Below, piece by piece: positions 34,721 through 46,427 of a stretch of 64,000 nt of DNA. Source of the stretch: Omphalotus guepiniiformis (taxonomy: Eukaryota > Basidiomycota > Agaricomycetes > Agaricales > Omphalotaceae); NCBI GenBank assembly GCA_028554645.1, contig JAQOOI010000073.1, positions 372,001 through 436,000 on the forward strand, written 5' to 3'. A program made the position numbers and the translations under genes. The notes beneath the pieces are model-generated. The model saw only the letters and a list, made by a program, of their open reading frames with translations. It did no database searches and was not told the DNA's origin. Position 1 is the stretch's first letter; the number at the start of each line of letters is the position of its first letter.

Positions 34721-37700
34721 CTATAGTGCTAAGTTTGTCATGAAATCAACCATACGACCTGCACCGTGCGTGAATTCATCATCATTCGCATCATCGTCGT
34801 CGGTATCTGACCTGTCTTCGTCGTTAGCCAAGAATGTGCATGGTGCAGGTGGCGTCTGTTGGACCCGCGTAATTGGTGATGGGACCCGGGGTGAGCTATG
34901 GGTCTGTGGGTGGTAATAGCCGACAATGACGACGGCGATGAAAGTGTTGAGGCGGAGGAGGTAGGGGGATTGAGCAGATGGGCAACGACGGTTGAAAGTG
35001 GTGTGAAACTGGAGTCTGTTGCTGCTATGTAAGGTGCCGGCGGTTCAGTGAATACGGGATGAGCGGGTGGTTGCGCTAGGGGGGCCAGAGTTGGAGCGGC
35101 TAAGATTACTGGCGAGTCAGTTGTTCCATCAGTTTCAGAAGGGTGGTCTGATGGTCTGTCTCCCGAAGATCGTCGTGGTAAAGAGGCAGAAATGTCGAGT
35201 GTCGAGGGCGTGGATGTGTTGAAGTTATTGACAAGGTTTGAAATCTCGATCGAAGAAAGCTGATGCCGCAAAGAGGTGGGTGAAGTCGGAGAGGCTGGCA
35301 CTTTTCTGACACCTGGTCCAGGCACTCCAGTGAAGCCGGCCAGTGAATATGTTTGCCGCATGCGTTGCAAATGTAGTACGTTGACGGCGCGACGCCTTTC
35401 AATATAATCAGAGACCGGGCCATGAATTGGACTGTTCTGAAGACGTTCGAGAACGGCGTCGAACTGCCTATCCTCGTCAACGATGGATGTGTGTAGTCTA
35501 AATAAATATTTAGTCAAGTCGTCTGCCAATCGTGGCATAAGAAGTTGTTCCTTTACCTTCGAAGCTCAACGTTGAGGCGTTCAATTTCTTCCCGGGCTCG
35601 TGCAACACGTCGATAAGTTTTCATGAGTGATCGCTTTACGGGGTCTGCCCAGGGCTTTTGGGTTACATCGTGACGAGTATCGCGGAGAATGTCGAACTGA
35701 TCGAGAAATGAGTAGTGTGAGACTTTTGACCAGTCGAGAGTGTCCCGGCCAATGGCCACTGCGGCCTTGTTGTACAATTTGACGGCTTTTCGTATAGTCT
35801 TCGAACACCGTTGAAGTGCGTGTGAGAGATGCGTACGAAGCTTGTAGCCTTTCCTTGCTGACATTAGTGATAAATAATGGGGAGGAAATAAAAAATAGTG
35901 CACACCGGTTTGTGATAGATTCATTTTATGAAGTTCAAAAAGGCGGAAAACCACCAGCTTGTGTAAATTCTCCAACGCTCGCTGATATTCACGATGTCTC
36001 ATGTACTTCAGGGCTTCCTTGTACTCCGGCGATGTAGGCTCCCACCGATGTTCGATACCCATGGCAACCTCCATCTTCATGACTTCGAAAAGGGTGTTAT
36101 CAAGCTGTGCCGCAAGGTATTTTCTTCTTGTCTCAATCTTGCGCGTCTCTGAAGTACCTTGAGCGTATGCTGCATCGGATGCTAGAAACTGGTAGTCCGC
36201 AGGTATGTGTAGGTGGAATGCCCCCGTCACATTTTCATAGGCTGCGCTGCATTGAACGAAGGACGTTGGAAAGAATAATGGGTCTCAACATAGACGACAA
36301 CACGTACGTGCATTCCGAGAGTTTTTGTAACAGCTCCACATAGGCGATTGCGTGAAGATCCTGTGATGTTTCGGTCCCTAGCGCCTCCATGTGTCGTGCT
36401 TCATCGGCAAAATAATTTTCGAGCATGTCTTCTGTGAGGTTGAATGTCTTCATATCCTCTTGGAATGCGCGGCCCTCATCGTTGATGATATCGAGAGCTT
36501 GAATGTAGTTGTTGTGAAGCATGGTAGACAGGTTCTGATATTTGTCTGCGTCCCACTGCTGAAAGAACGCGTCAATGAAGACGCGTCGACGATAGGCAGA
36601 CATGAAGCGAGTCACGCCAGCAAGTGAATTTGATATTGAAAAAACTCGCTCCAGAGTTTCCAGGTCCTCCAATCCCATGCCCTCGATGTTGAGTGGATGG
36701 TGTTTACGTTGACAATCTGCGCTATGTGTATAACCATGGAACGCGTTGACACAAGATCGACACCCCTTGGCTTGGAACTGCGGACCTAGAGAACTCTTGG
36801 CAATTGTCGTTCCGAATGAGCAGCCGATATCGTAACCCATGAGCCAGTTGCCAGGAAGAACATCCAATGCTTTAGCCACCATGGCGAGCGGGTATTTGGC
36901 CCTGTGCAATGCATGAATAAGTCACGCACTCACAATCAAAGCACTCTGACACTCACAGTTCACCACTTCGTACCATGTCTGCCAGCCACAATACGAGCCC
37001 GTGGCGACAAACGCTCGCGAATATGCCAGACTCATCAAATGCTGCCCACATGCGCTTCTTGTCATCGGCCGCCGCGGCTTTCCAGTTCGTCGTGCAGTGG
37101 TCGTCTGTAGGTGCCCCATCGGTTGGATCACCTCCTGATGGCTCGTCATCCTCGTCATCATCTGAATCAATGGCAGGGCCAGTCGACCGATGCTTCACCT
37201 CATTTGCGAACGCGTTGACGTAGTCCGCAGATAGATAATAGCTGCTTTCTCCAAACACGCGAGTGTCGGCAACCTGACGCCCGGCAACTCCTTTCATTCG
37301 TTTAAGCGAATTGTTCCCGTCCACAACCCACATGCGTGAGAAGCGAAGATGCGGTTCATTGCACAGCTATAAAGTATACATCTGAGTGGTTTTCCAGAGT
37401 CATTACATAGAAACATACCTCGTAGGTGCATGGAGGGCAGCTGTTGAGTACACGATAGTTTGGGGTGTCACGCCCCAATTCCTGTGCGACGCGATCATCC
37501 ATACGGCGGTGGATTGCTAGATAGATGTCGAAAGTATCCGAGATGGCTGTGCGATAGCCCCTGCGATAAGGTATCTAGTGAGAGTTGTTGAGATAACGAT
37601 GGTCTGATGATGAGAATCTGGCACTCACAGAGTACTGGTGGCATAGTACCTTTGCGAAGGCTTCAACACTGAACGAAGCTTTGAATAATCGAATAGTGCG

Positions 37701-38536
37701 AAAGAGCTCGAGAGTTCGAAAGGATACTGCAAAGGAGGGTATGTCTGGTGAGGTCGCAAGGAAGCCAGCATGAGCGATGGCGACCACCGTATCTTCATCG
37801 CCGGTGCGAGGAATGACGGCGGCTCGGGATAGCGTGTAGATGTCAGCTATGTTGAGGACGAAGTCATGGCCATTGGTAGGGGGGGCGAAATCTGTGTCAT
37901 GTGAAGTTATTATATCAGGACGTGTGCTATAACACCAGTGTATGTATGCAGAGGTCATGCTATCAAGTAAAGGCGCCCATCGTTCATGTACGCGACGAAT
38001 TCGCCGCTTCCATGTCCTTGTGTCCTTGTATCGGCGCACCCCATGCCATCTGTGGGCAATAGCTAAGAATACTGGACGGAGAATGAACTGGCGGAACACA
38101 CCTGTTTAACCCAAGTACATCCCGCATGTCGATTATGATACTCTCGACGTCGGTATCCACGCCCTTCTCCATTCCTGCATCCTCGTTGTCACTCCCGCCC
38201 ATCTCAACATCTCCCATTAACAGCCCGTATTCATCGCCGTCGTCGACCGTGCCATACTGCGATGAAGTTCCCAATGACCCAGATATATCTTCAAGAGTGT
38301 TGACGCTGTTCATACCAAGACCTGAATGTATCAGTGAATGAGAATACAGGGGCTAAATTAGAGTAGGGCTTACCTTGTACTGCGGTGTTATATCGTTCCA
38401 AGTCCAATTTTTCTTTCTCCTTCAATCGTTTGGGACCCAGCATCTGAGACGAGGAGCCCCATAAGTTGAACCGGCCGCCACCCACAGTGAGCTTCACCGA
38501 ATGTGAGACGCCGCTGCGCCGTGGATGCTTGCCCAT
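34721..38536 (-). CDS. KDZ transposase with CxC1-type cysteine cluster
   Basis: Exons on the complement: 38536-38374, 38321-38102, 38049-37629, 37574-37419, 37366-36957, 36901-36308, 36246-35557, then 35497 to 34721. The frame is continuous to about 34920. Order: basic N terminus; CxC1-like segment (NSCPPCTYE + LCNEPHLRFSRM); first acidic motif VVDGNNSLKRM; RHGLVLWLADMVRSGEL; second acidic motif MGYDIGCSFGTT; CVNAFHGYTHSADCQRKHHPLNIEG; GMGLEDLETLERVF; and a helical C-terminal part (LDWSKVSHYSFLDQFDILRDTR). The tail GAGRMVDFMTNLAL uses another frame near 34.9 kb, from a short unrecognised intron or a one-base change. It should excise and integrate the element by its TIRs. Confidence 0.85.
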
Positions 38537-38789
38537 TGTTGGCGCGTCACAATGTCAGATAAGGCGGCGGCAACGAGAATGGCCTTCAAGTGAACTTGCG
38601 ACAGCGACGACGGCGACGGCAGCAGGTGACGGTGACAATGCAGCAACGAGGCGACGACAGAAAGAGAGATGGAGGAAAATTTAGGGACCACACGACGACG
38701 ACAATCCAGCGACGAGTGACAGCAGAGAGAGGCACGGAGGACGATCCACAGACGAGACGATGGCTGCAATAACCCAATGCTCGAGCGAC

Positions 38790-39062
38790 AAGGCGACGGC
38801 GATGAAAGACAGAGACGATGAGAGACAGAGACGACGAAAGACAGAGACGACGAAAGACAGAGATGCAAGACAGAGACGAAAGACAGCGATAAAAGACGGC
38901 GATGAAAGACAGCGATGAAAGACGGCGATGAAAGACGGCGATGAAAGACGGCGATGAAAGACAGAGACGAACGACAGAGACGAACGACAGAGACGAACGA
39001 CAGAGACGAACGACAGAGGCGAAAGACAAAGGCGAAAGACAGCGACGAAAGACAGCGAGCAG
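38790..39062. repeat. Minisatellite, about 12-15-bp units
   Basis: Imperfect tandem units of the type gacgaaagacagagac and gatgaaagacggc run between the transposase start and the right TIR. The translated frames (LSF..VVRLC-like repeats) are by-products. It is on one side of the element only. Confidence 0.85.
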
Positions 39063-39143
39063 TGTGGCGACGTTTGTGGGCTGATTAGTAAGTGATTGAA
39101 CGGCGTGGCGTGCGTAAAGCTCGTTACTAATCACGTGGGCGCG

Positions 39144-39493
39144 AAAGGGCCGAAAGAGGGGAGGGATTAAGCGAGGGCGGAGGCATGATGGCGGGGAGAC
39201 GATGAGGAGGGCTGATGAGGCGTTGATGGCGATGGCGAGCGTGTGGGAGCACGGGACGGATTTGTGCGGACTTACCGGTGCACGGGACTTGCCGTGGTGA
39301 TGCCTGAGAACGATGAGCTCACTACTTGATGGCCTCTAGGTGAGTTCTGGACTCTTTCTTATTTAGAAATAAAGCTAATTATTGACGGAATTACTGGCAG
39401 GTGGAGGAGCCACCCGGATCAAGGGCTGTAGCCTTGGCATAACCGGGGGCGCACGTCAGGCCTATTTGATGGGAACCATGTGATGTTGAGGTG
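39144..39493 (-). repeat. KDZ right terminal inverted repeat, inner full copy
   Basis: Inverse of 27924-28273. Its last 144 bp (39350-39493) are repeated outward as 39497-39640. Confidence 0.93.
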
Positions 39494-39640
39494 CACGACT
39501 CTTTCTTATTTAGAAATAAAGCTAATTATTGACGGAATTACTGGCAGGTGGAGGAGCCACCCGGATCAAGGGCTGTAGCCTTGGCATAACCGGGGGCGCA
39601 CGTCAGGCCTATTTGATGGGAACCATGTGATGTTGAGGTG
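39350..39640 (-). repeat. Tandem duplication of the right TIR end (2 x 144 bp with cac between)
   Basis: 39350-39493 and 39497-39640 appear identical, separated by cac. The TSD follows the outer copy, so the outer end is the one that was used at insertion. Confidence 0.93.
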
Positions 39641-39648
39641 AACTCTTC
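39641..39648. repeat. KDZ transposon target-site duplication, right (aactcttc)
   Basis: Second copy of 27916-27923. Confidence 0.93.
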
Positions 39649-39682
39649 AGTACATGGACGTGAGACGTGCCCGAAAATGTAC

Positions 39683-39952
39683 ATAGCTTATTGTGAAAAC
39701 ACGAATATTGCCACGAAGATCACCAGCTATCATTGTGGTATTATTGAACCATTGTAAGGATGTTACGATAACGGGTTCCCGAAAATAGGATATTAGCACA
39801 GCGCTAGTGTCGCGGATGCCATAGAACTGAAGGTTACGGTTGTCGCTAGGGCTTGCAGACGCAAGGAGATTGCCATCCGGCGAAAATGCGAGAGCGTGAA
39901 CAGGCTGGACTTGCTCCTGTATCGAATATCCAGACCGATAGGATGTGGGCAT
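39683..39952 (-). CDS. WD40-like protein with C-terminal membrane segment, first exon
   Basis: Starts MPTSYRSGYSIQEQVQPVHALAF, matching the start MPTSYRST of the paralogue at 44691. It contains FSPDGNLLASASPSDNRNLQFYG and AGDLRGNIRVFTISY. The exon ends at 39683 before a gtacat donor. The acceptor lies at 27910, on the far side of the KDZ element. Removing the element leaves a 48-nt intron, against 50 nt at the same place in the paralogue. Confidence 0.7.
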
Positions 39953-39964
39953 ATTTAGTGGCAA

Positions 39965-40548
39965 GTGATTTCAGGGATTTCAGCGGGGTTTTTCTACTAT
40001 CTGCCACATGTTTTACATGCGCAGAGGACATTATCCGTCATGACTGGTGGAGCTGACAATCAGAAAATCTGAGGACTTCGAACTTCCAGCACAATGCATG
40101 CATGGAAAAAACACTCACTACTCTGATTTTGTAGTTTACCGTCATCTCAGACGTCGTTCATGAAGCACGGATCTAGACGTGGCTCTGCCATTTGATGCCA
40201 CCACTACATTTGTTGTCATTCCCTATCATTGACGATGCAGGGTCTGCACAGCATCTTTCGCTCTTATTTTGCTTTTTACTTTGCTTTTTACTGCACCATA
40301 CAAAATTCATTTGTGTAACGACTCAAAAGTTGATATAATAATGTTCGTCCATATAACGACAAGAACCGCCTTACAGGGCATCAGTGCAAAAATTATGTTA
40401 TACAATTCGGTGTGGACAAGATGTGTACATTTGAGAGACGAGATACAGGATCGGCTCGGAGTACTTGCCCTCGCCCTAAGCCCCTCTTCAACCACAGGAC
40501 GCTAACAACCGTCACAAAAACGACCTGTTGACTACCTTGCCCTCGGTG
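39965..40548. other. No recognisable gene
   Basis: Region upstream of the WD40 gene start. It holds only short frames (for example 40269-40505 and its complement), with no domain or splice-consistent continuation. Confidence 0.4.
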
Positions 40549-41090
40549 TCACCGAAGCAGGCAGTGAGCGAATATCATGAACACGTTCATAGGACGTTTT
40601 GGGGTACCGTCCGCGTTGAGAGTCTGTGCTGCATTGATATCTCTAGGCTGATGGGAATGCGGGATGAAGATGTTCGGTAAGATTGTCTTTTCAGGATTCA
40701 TATTAGTCTAGTGAAAACGACAGATATTTGTTTTTACTCACGTATGAGTTTCCCTCCGTCTGTCGCTGAATCTGTGCTTCCGTCATCACACGAGGATCCC
40801 GACGTGAGGTCGGGCACGCCCGAATATAACCACGGAGCGGATGTTGGGGTCTTTAGCTAGGGATAATTCTGTGGATGGAGTCGAGTTAGTGGAAGTGTTG
40901 TATGGGAATTAAGGGGAAATTGGGGTACCTATTGGACTGGGATTGATAAAGCACCCTTCTCGGTCCAATGAGCGATTGACCTCCAAATTCTTCACCTCGC
41001 CCCCTGCTGTCACTTGCCGCACCACGGCCACGTCAATACCGTCTAGCGCGCGCGTAGATACAGTCCACTGTGTTTGCAATGTGTTGTTCT
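40549..41090 (-). pseudogene. HMG-box transcription factor fragment (MATA_HMG type)
   Basis: Three minus-strand exon-like pieces chain together: QWTVSTRALDGIDVAVVRQV...GCFINPSPI (41080-40929); LSLAKDPNIRSVVIFGRARPHVGILV followed by MTEAQIQRQTEGNSYV (about 40870-40735); and PRDINAAQTLNADGTPKRPMNVFMIFA (40650-40565). The last is the start of an HMG box (PKRPMN-FMIFA). The box breaks off there into an unrelated frame with a stop at 40549-40551, so the DNA-binding domain is lost. It resembles agaricomycete HMG genes; I cannot name the orthologue. Confidence 0.5.
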
Positions 41091-41778
41091 GTTAGGTTTG
41101 GACAAACATCATAAATGTTGGTTTCTTGCCGTGGGGGAGAAATATAAATATCCACGACACGACAGCGAACTTCAGGCAGCCTTTCACGAATCACCAAAAG
41201 CTCTAGAAAGGGACGGTGTTAGGTTACCAAGATACTCGAATTTGAAGACTTGTCTTACCTTGGTATCACAGCCACAGCCACATTGACACGCCTGCAGGAT
41301 TACGGTTAGAACTCGCCCTATAGATAGAGAACAAACTCAGCGAGTAGTGTATCCAAGATTCCAGGCCAGAAGAGCTTTTGCGGAGAAAATAGCTCATCCA
41401 GAGGTATGTATTCGTAAATAAAAGATTATATAGATAAATAGCAAGTGGTGGTTGAAGAGACAGTACGGGAAAGCTGACATAATGCTGTGAGGAGGAGGAA
41501 GGGTTGGCCGAAACGAGCTCAGGACGGCTCACGTGAGGAGACGCGTGAGCCGTCCCGAGCTTGTTTCGCGACTGTTATGGTTGTTGCGTTGGAGTCTGAA
41601 ACAAACTTTTCAATCGTTTTGAAGTCCCCACCACCGTAGGTACCGATGAGAATGCAGAATCTGAGTAATGATTCGGATTTGCATTCAAATACTGTTACTT
41701 CAGCGTCATAGTGTTAATAGAGGTACCTCGAGAATGTATCCTCTTCAAAACTGAGCTCTAAGAAAGTTTTATTGCAGC
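41091..41778. other. Intergenic region upstream of the Spt5-like gene
   Basis: No gene was seen. It contains the 25-bp hairpin at 41509-41568 and the presumed promoter of the Spt5-like gene. Confidence 0.4.
41509..41568. repeat. Near-perfect hairpin, 25-bp arms and 10-bp loop
   Basis: Arms 41509-41533 and 41544-41568 pair at 23 of 25 positions (core aggacggctcacg against cgtgagccgtcc). It could be a small inverted-repeat element, a foldback relic or an RNA structure. Confidence 0.8.
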
Positions 41779-44424
41779 ATGAACACCTTGTTTTTGGATA
41801 TAGAAGCAGCAGTCTTGTCAGACGAGGAAGAGGACTTCGATGCAGGAAACGGGTCCGAAAGTACGTCACCGTCTGCCTCTCAGTCAATAGTCTTTACTGA
41901 CCTCATCGTCGGCCCTGTAGCCTCCAACAATGACCCTGTGGATAATGTATCCTCTATTAATGACCTTACGGACGATGCACCCTCCTCCTTCAATAGTGAC
42001 CCTTCGGATGACCAGGGAATGTCGGGTTTCTTAAAATTCTTGAAGTCAAAATACGTTGACTCTGCACCGGTTCACCCCCGAAGCAGCGACCGTTCGACCT
42101 CTCAATTCGTATATCATGAGGAGCCTGACCTTTGGATCGACTGCCTGAAAATTAATGGGCCCCGGGCTGGAGATTGGTCTCTTTTTGAAGTTAAATGTGT
42201 GGTGTGTTCAGAATCGCGATGTGTGTTCACCCGATTCTGACGTCTAGTTTAAGGCCGGCAGAGAATTGGAACTTCTATTCGATCTTCAGACCCAGTTCAA
42301 CCCACCGGAGCTCAGGTCTGCCTTTGCATCTCGCTCACGCAGCGGGTCTGTGTTTCTGGAGACCTCATCCCTCGTAACAACCACGAAACTCAGCGTTTTC
42401 CTTCGTCTACATGGCGCGACACTCAAGGGTAGCGGCGAGCCGTCCTTTGATCCACATTGGCATAGACATCTACCTTCCCTCCTTCGTGTGAGGTCGATAC
42501 CCATGGAGGACTGGATCTCGCTCATAAATTGGATAGCCCTGCTTCTGAAGTCGGTGCCGAAAGCCGGAGAATTGGTTCAGATTGTTAAAGGAATCTACCG
42601 AGGGGATGTGGGCGTGGTCTACCGGCCTGGTGGTTTCGACGAATTCTCAGTTCTCCTCGTTCCTCGGTTGAAAACACAGGCAAAAAGCGTCAAGAAACAA
42701 CTGTCAAATGAGAAGAAACGCAAAAGGGTATCTGATCGACCGCCTCAAGCTCTATTCTCTCCGTCACTCATGCGTTCAGAGTTCGGGGAAAATAGCGTCG
42801 AGCAGCACGCAACAAAAACCCACCATTTTCGGTTTCGAGGGCAGATGTTTGTACATGGATTACTGAAGAAGGTGTTTGCCGCGAGCAGCGTCTCTCAGAC
42901 TAATACTTTCTTACCCCCTGTTATGGCAAAAATTTTCCGAGATTCTGGGCATCCCTTCCTCAAGAACATAGCATTTGTCGATACTCCGTCATGGTCTTTT
43001 GAGACAGGGGAGCGCGTCAGAGTTGCCGATATCGAAGTCCCATTGACTGCTGGAACAGTGCACACTGTGTTTTCAGACCGGTGCATTGTCAAATTTTCGG
43101 ACGCGAATGGTAATGACGAAGGCGAACACGTACTAGAAAAAAGACATCTCCGGAAAACTTTTGAGACGGGAGATTCAGTACGCATTTCATTCGGTGTGCT
43201 GGCAGGCGTGGAGGGCTTAGTGGTGGGAATGTCTACGGATTCACCATCCGTCGAGGTGCTGCATCGTGTCCCTGACTCTGAGCCCAAGGTAAAGTTGATA
43301 TCGTTTAACAGAGGGAAATACTTCTAATCTGCGAACATTAGGTGTCTACAGTCCATGTAAATTCTGTCACCAGATCAACTCCAAGTCCGCGCTCCTTCCC
43401 GGTCACTACCAACTCGTCGGGGAATGCTGATGTCCATAAATTACCGTCAAGTTTCATTCCATGGCAGGAAATGGTTGTCTGCATCACGCAAGGGACATTC
43501 AAGGGACGGCACGGGCGAATCAAGGATGTCGGTTTCTCTGGGAGCGCTAGTGGCTTGCGTGTCCATGTACAATGGGAAGATCATTTCCCGTACATATCCA
43601 ACGACCGTGTATGGTTTGATTACGATCATGTCGTGGACGCGGCGACGCTTCGACGATTAGTGGAGGTTCAGAAGCCACATCTTGAATCTCCCTTCCAGCT
43701 CAAGCAGTCCTACGAGCCCACTATCCTGCCCAAAAACTCTTTATCTGTTCTCCCTGCTTTAGTGTTCCCGAAACCTTTGACACCTGCGGGTAGTTCAACC
43801 CCAATGCAGGATCTGGGCAGTGAGACTCCCGCGTGGAATGCATCAGAGGATAGTGGACCTTCAACCAGTGAGATACGGCCTCCTGAAGGCTATGTCATGC
43901 CTTACTGGCTAGAGGATGACCGTCTCCGGGATAAAGACATCGAAGTCGTTGTCACTCATTTTGGTGATCAAAAGCGCCAACTTGTCCGGTACAACGGAAT
44001 AGCATTGGAAGGAAGAAAAACATTGCAACAACCAATTGTGCCCATTCCTCTCCATACGATTTGCATGGTTCGTGACCCATTCCTCGTCACCAGCTGGCAG
44101 GGGTTGCTGCTGGTCATCAGAGGGTTCCATACGGGCAAATACGTGCGACGAGTATCTTACTTTTATGACAAGGAGAAACTAGATTCAAAACGTATCACTA
44201 TCGTGGCTGTTGTCGATAGAGCTGGTCCCATAGAACACTTGACTGGCGAGGTTTTAGAATTGCATCCCGACCTTCTTGCATATACAACACCCGAGGATGC
44301 AGCAAGTAGGGTTAGAGCAGACGAGCAGATGCGGGAGATGAGAGAAGAATATAGAAAGTGTTATTCCAATAAAGCCCCCATCCGCTACGATTACGACGGC
44401 GATACCTGGGGAGGTGATATTTAG
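41779..44424 (+). CDS. Spt5-like NGN/KOW-domain protein
   Basis: Exons 41779-42198, 42248-43288 and 43342-44424 give an open frame of 847 aa. After an acidic N terminus (DEEEDFDAGNG) comes an NGN-like segment split by intron 1 (WSLFEVKC/FKAGRELELLFDLQTQF). Several KOW-like modules follow: ELVQIVKGIYRGDVGVVYRPG, TGDSVRISFGVLAGVEGLVV, EMVVCITQGTFKGRHGRIKDV and WQGLLLVIRGFHTGKYVRRV. Spt5 is a nuclear elongation factor on RNA polymerase II. This copy is shorter than canonical Spt5, lacks an obvious CTR tail and resembles the expanded mushroom paralogues, so a variant role is likely. No defect was seen. Confidence 0.75.
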
Positions 44425-44690
44425 CCATAATATACTGTAGTCATTGTTACACTGTATCTGATAGAACTATGTAAATTATCTCTTGTTTGTATCAAACCAA
44501 ACATTCACGTATCAGATGCTTAAACATGCATAAGAGTTGGAGTCCTTCAGTATGGACTACACATCACATCACGTCCGGAACGACGTTAAACTACCGACGT
44601 GAGTCTAGTGGCTGTGCTCTCCGATAATGTGTACACCATGAGGCTTCGCCCTTTGTTAAATAAGAAAACACGTCTCTTAGTTTCGAGGTT

Positions 44691-46427
44691 ATGCCCACTT
44701 CTTACAGATCAACACATACACTTGATGAGCATGTCAACACCGTCAATGCTCTATGTTTCTCTCCAACTGGACAATACCTAGCCTCTGCTAGTGACGACCA
44801 GACAATCAAGGTTTATAGTGTTGCGCGCAACAAATGTAGAGTTGTCTGGGAGTATCAAGGCTCGTCACCATTTACTGCCTTAGCGTGGTTTTCCCCAGAC
44901 AAACTGGTGGCTGGCAACTTGGACGGGGAAATTCAGATGTTCCAACCCACTAAGGTGCGTAAATTCATCCTCTGCTTTCGATGTATCTCGCTGACTGGAT
45001 GCAGTACTGGGGCAGTAACCGGTCGAGCCTAGTATATGAAGGGTTTGCAGCTGTAAACGCCATTGGGATTAAGCAAGGATCTCAAGGATCTCCGATAGCC
45101 CTTGTCTGTTTAGGGTCAGCGGTGTGCGCTCTAAAAACAGAAGATGGTAAGCTGGCTAGCACTTTTTCTCTATTCTAACGCTCAATCTCTCAGACGTCAG
45201 CTGGGTCTTACATCAATGCTTCGACAGCCCGAAGAATTTTGGTGAACCGGACGACTTTGACGAGCCGCCAGTCGTCGCGACCGCCGCCCATTTTTTACGT
45301 GACACAAATGAGTGCTTGGTTTGTTATCTCCATCATGGCCTTTGGTACGTTAACTCCAATGTCTTCTTCATTACATGCAACCTCACGTCCGCCGTGTGCT
45401 TACGTAGGGTCTATGATCTCAGGATGGGAGAAGGTCTTTGGAAATACGGACCTGATGAGAAAATGTGTGTTATATTTTTACTTGTGCCTCCCGATTCTGA
45501 CAGAAGAGTATAGTGGCTCTTCAGCCATATCTCCCAATGGCAGAGGACTCGTGGTCAGCAACCTTCGTTCTGGTTTGGACTGGCACATCTTGCCCTCCTG
45601 CGAGAAGGTGAATACTTCATTGGAGGTAATGAAGCCGGAAGGGAATATACCACTTCCCGTTACGTTCATTGACAACGGGAGAGCAGTGATGATGGGTACA
45701 AGTAAGGGATATGCGGTACTCTTCCATGCTGAACATGGAGGGAAACTTCAAACCCTGGAACACGGGCACGGTGAGCTCTAATTTCTTTTCCGGATGCATG
45801 TAGTGTCTGAACAACCTGCAAAGGTACAACTTGGGTGACTGCTGTTAATAGGTCTACGAGTTTGGGACATTGACAATGTATCTCAACCAGTTATCTTTTC
45901 AGGGACACACGCAACTACAAGATGGCACACAAATCATTGCGACCGGTGACGGGAACATGGGTGATGATACAAAGATTCGTGTCTGGATGGACTCACATCG
46001 TGTTTACCACTCTGTAGGCATCGCATTCTGGTCAAATCGGGTATGTCTCAATGCTGCTATAATTCACGTTGCTTTAATAGAAACCTAGTGGTCGCGTACG
46101 GTGTGGTATGCGCTCTACTTTCTGATCGCATTGTACATCATGGCCGCTTCTATAGTCGCGGCTCCGAGGATCTTCGAGCATGTACAGACGATCAGTCATC
46201 ATATCATCGTTGTGGGCAATTCTGCAGCATCCTATGTAAAATCTCTCTTCCTTTCATTATCGTTGCAGCCTACTGCGCCTACTATGCCACCCTCACCTCC
46301 ACCTCCTCCTATTCAGGGTCGTGGAATTCTCCGCTGGATTTACCTTACTGGTGAAGTCTGTCTTGTGGGAGTTGGGGGTTTTCTTATGGGCTATTCGTTT
46401 TATATTAGAAGTTTATTTGGCCTCTAA
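44691..46427 (+). CDS. WD40-like protein with C-terminal membrane segment (intact paralogue)
   Basis: A multi-exon gene. Exon 1 is 44691-44954 (MPTSYRST...VNALCFSPTGQYLASASDDQTIKVYS), exon 2 starts at 45005 (YWGSNRSSLVYEGFAAVNAIG). Later parts include PPVVATAAHFLRDTNECLVCYLHHGLW, SAISPNGRGLVVSNLRSGLDWHILP and PVTFIDNGRAVMMGTSKGYAVLFHAEHG. The C-terminal frame 46101-46427 has two hydrophobic stretches (YALYFLIALYIMAA; VCLVGVGGFLMGYSFYI) around a Pro-rich loop. It is a beta-propeller with a membrane anchor; function and location are not known to me. It is the paralogue of the transposon-split gene at 26390-39952 in opposite orientation. Confidence 0.7.

Larger units (their letters stand above)
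27924..39640. mobile_element. KDZ (Kyakuja-Dileera-Zisupton) transposon carrying a TET/JBP gene, 11.7 kb
   Basis: The element has long terminal inverted repeats (27924 to about 28273; inverse at about 39144-39493 plus a second terminal copy 39497-39640) and an exact 8-bp TSD. Cargo from left to right: HMG-box-like gene (minus), unknown gene (minus), TET/JBP dioxygenase (plus), small basic/coiled-coil gene (plus), KDZ transposase with CxC1 cysteine cluster (minus), and a minisatellite. Association of KDZ elements with TET/JBP and HMG genes in mushrooms is established (Iyer and colleagues). The whole unit lies in a 48-nt intron of a WD40/membrane gene. Confidence 0.92.

Noticed and set aside
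38494..39134. Minus-strand proteins rich in VVRLC/LSF repeats
   Set aside because: Direct translation of the minisatellite inside the KDZ element; no conserved content.
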